Source of the DNA: a virus
Direction: 5' to 3' (one strand)
DNA: 26,059 nucleotides
Virus record (IMG/VR): IMGVR_UViG_3300013233_000251
Location: 1-26,059 of that record
Positions within the stretch are counted from its first letter, which is position 1; every line of letters begins with the position of its first letter. Of this stretch, positions 25,534-26,059 are shown one piece after another. A program made the translations under genes and the position numbers. The notes beneath the pieces are model-generated. The model saw only the letters and a list, made by a program, of their open reading frames with translations, did no database searches and was not told the origin of the DNA.

Positions 25534-26059
25534 TTATATCCATTGGCCTGCGACCATGTCGCCAGCACGTTTTGTGAATCCGGCCATTGCGGGGTGCAAC
25601 GGCGATGTATCGATCAGCACATGGTCAGATAGCCGCTGCGCAAATTTCAGAGCATCCACCGCATTGTTGTAGCGGATGCTGTTGCGTGGCTGAAAATAGC
25701 CAGCCACGAAACGCCCGACAGTGCGAAGGGCGCGTAAGCCATTGATACGCACCACCAACTCGGCATTGTGCGGACGCATGGATAGCCGCGTGCCGCCCAG
25801 GTGTGTGCTCATGCCGCGTGGTTCCAATGTTTTGGTTTTGTCAAAAAGATAAACGCGTTTATAGAGTCTATCTCCGGCATGGGCCTGTTGAAAAAACTGA
25901 CGCACGAATGAGCCGCCGATGAATAGCCCAGTGCGGGATCCGGCCTCTGCAACCGCATCATAATGCACATCCACAGGCTGCATCGATGGCGCGATAGTGG
26001 TTTTGTGCAGGGTTTCGATGCGATCAATATAGGGTGTGGCCAGGCGCACGGTGTAAAAC
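25534..26059 (-). CDS. C-terminal part of a tail protein (possible gpI-like), right-edge partial
   Basis: The frame is open to the right edge, so the start lies outside (the GTG at 26049 is only the first in-window candidate). The visible sequence reads VRLATPYIDRIETLHKTTIA, then AGSRTGLFIGGSFVRQFFQQ, STHLGGTRLSMRPHNAELVV and VRINGLRALRTVGRFVAGYF. The TRLSMxPHxAxLxVRIxGxRxxxxVGRF pattern reminds me of the C-terminal extension of long P2 gpI-type tail proteins. Position upstream of a gpH-like fibre supports gpI, but the diagnostic N-terminal domain is not in the window. Confidence 0.45.
   Translation of the reverse strand, partial: FYTVRLATPYIDRIETLHKTTIAPSMQPVDVHYDAVAEAGSRTGLFIGGSFVRQFFQQAHAGDRLYKRVYLFDKTKTLEPRGMSTHLGGTRLSMRPHNAELVVRINGLRALRTVGRFVAGYFQPRNSIRYNNAVDALKFAQRLSDHVLIDTSPLHPAMAGFTKRAGDMVAGQWI

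Noticed and set aside
7865-26059. A tailocin (R-pyocin-like particle) instead of a phage
   Set aside because: The tail order fits, but an integrase, a recombinase, an exonuclease, CII-like and C4/antirepressor functions point to a prophage; the head region is outside the window, so it cannot be decided.
1-26059. tRNA genes, rRNA genes, insertion sequences
   Set aside because: No tRNA-like cloverleaf with a standard T-loop, no rRNA sequence and no transposase with terminal inverted repeats was recognised by eye.

Overview
The window is a temperate-phage (prophage) segment from a proteobacterial host. A P2/R-pyocin-type contractile tail module is joined to an early region that mixes elements resembling P2/186 (a CII-like protein), lambdoid phages (a divergent repressor/Cro pair) and P1 (a C4-type antisense RNA upstream of an antirepressor). 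Base composition is moderate. Nearly all genes lie on the minus strand in tightly coupled operons, with ATGA, TAATG and TGATG overlaps throughout. The host genus cannot be fixed from the sequence. AT-rich intergenic repeats of the GTGAATTA/ATTCGTG type suggest exchange with a repeat-carrying bacterial chromosome. No capsid, terminase or portal genes are in the window, so an intact phage cannot be told from a defective one here.

Left part (1-6576, minus strand, transcribed right to left): the early/lysogeny operon. It starts at a Cro/YdaS-like regulator (6307-6576) and runs through two small ORFs, a CII-like regulator (5293-5853), two unknown proteins, a C4-RNA/Icd-like/antirepressor locus (about 3646-4690), a catalytic-domain-only tyrosine recombinase (2811-3410), a DEDDy exonuclease (1872-2489), and a run of small proteins that includes a SemiSWEET-like membrane protein. 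It ends in an excisionase-like protein overlapping the start of a second tyrosine recombinase, the presumed integrase, which runs off the left edge.

Switch (6577-7627): an inverted-repeat operator lies between the divergent Cro-like gene and a plus-strand CI-like repressor (6648-7286). The repressor is followed by two coupled small ORFs of unknown function. It lacks the self-cleaving peptidase domain, which fits a switch controlled by the antirepressor rather than by RecA.

Right part (7570-26059, minus strand): the late operon. From right to left it holds a possible gpI C-terminus, a DUF4815-type protein, tail-fibre components (one with YD repeats, one with ten 30-bp repeats), sheath (FI), tube (FII), gpE with a P2-like -1 frameshift into E', tape measure (T), U, an extra 139-residue protein, X and D. 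A lysis/membrane cassette follows (T4-type lysozyme, two tiny membrane proteins of 31 and 29 residues, further membrane proteins, a 3TM holin), then a 951-residue fibre and short fibre-linked proteins. The order FI-FII-E-T-U-X-D-lysozyme is that of R-type pyocins.

Most notable: the conserved gpE/E' frameshift; the C4/antirepressor locus with visible antisense complementarities; two tyrosine recombinases; a plus-strand hydrophobic ORF inside the tail operon; a chain of very small membrane proteins; and dispersed fold-back repeats that supply gene ends and leaders.
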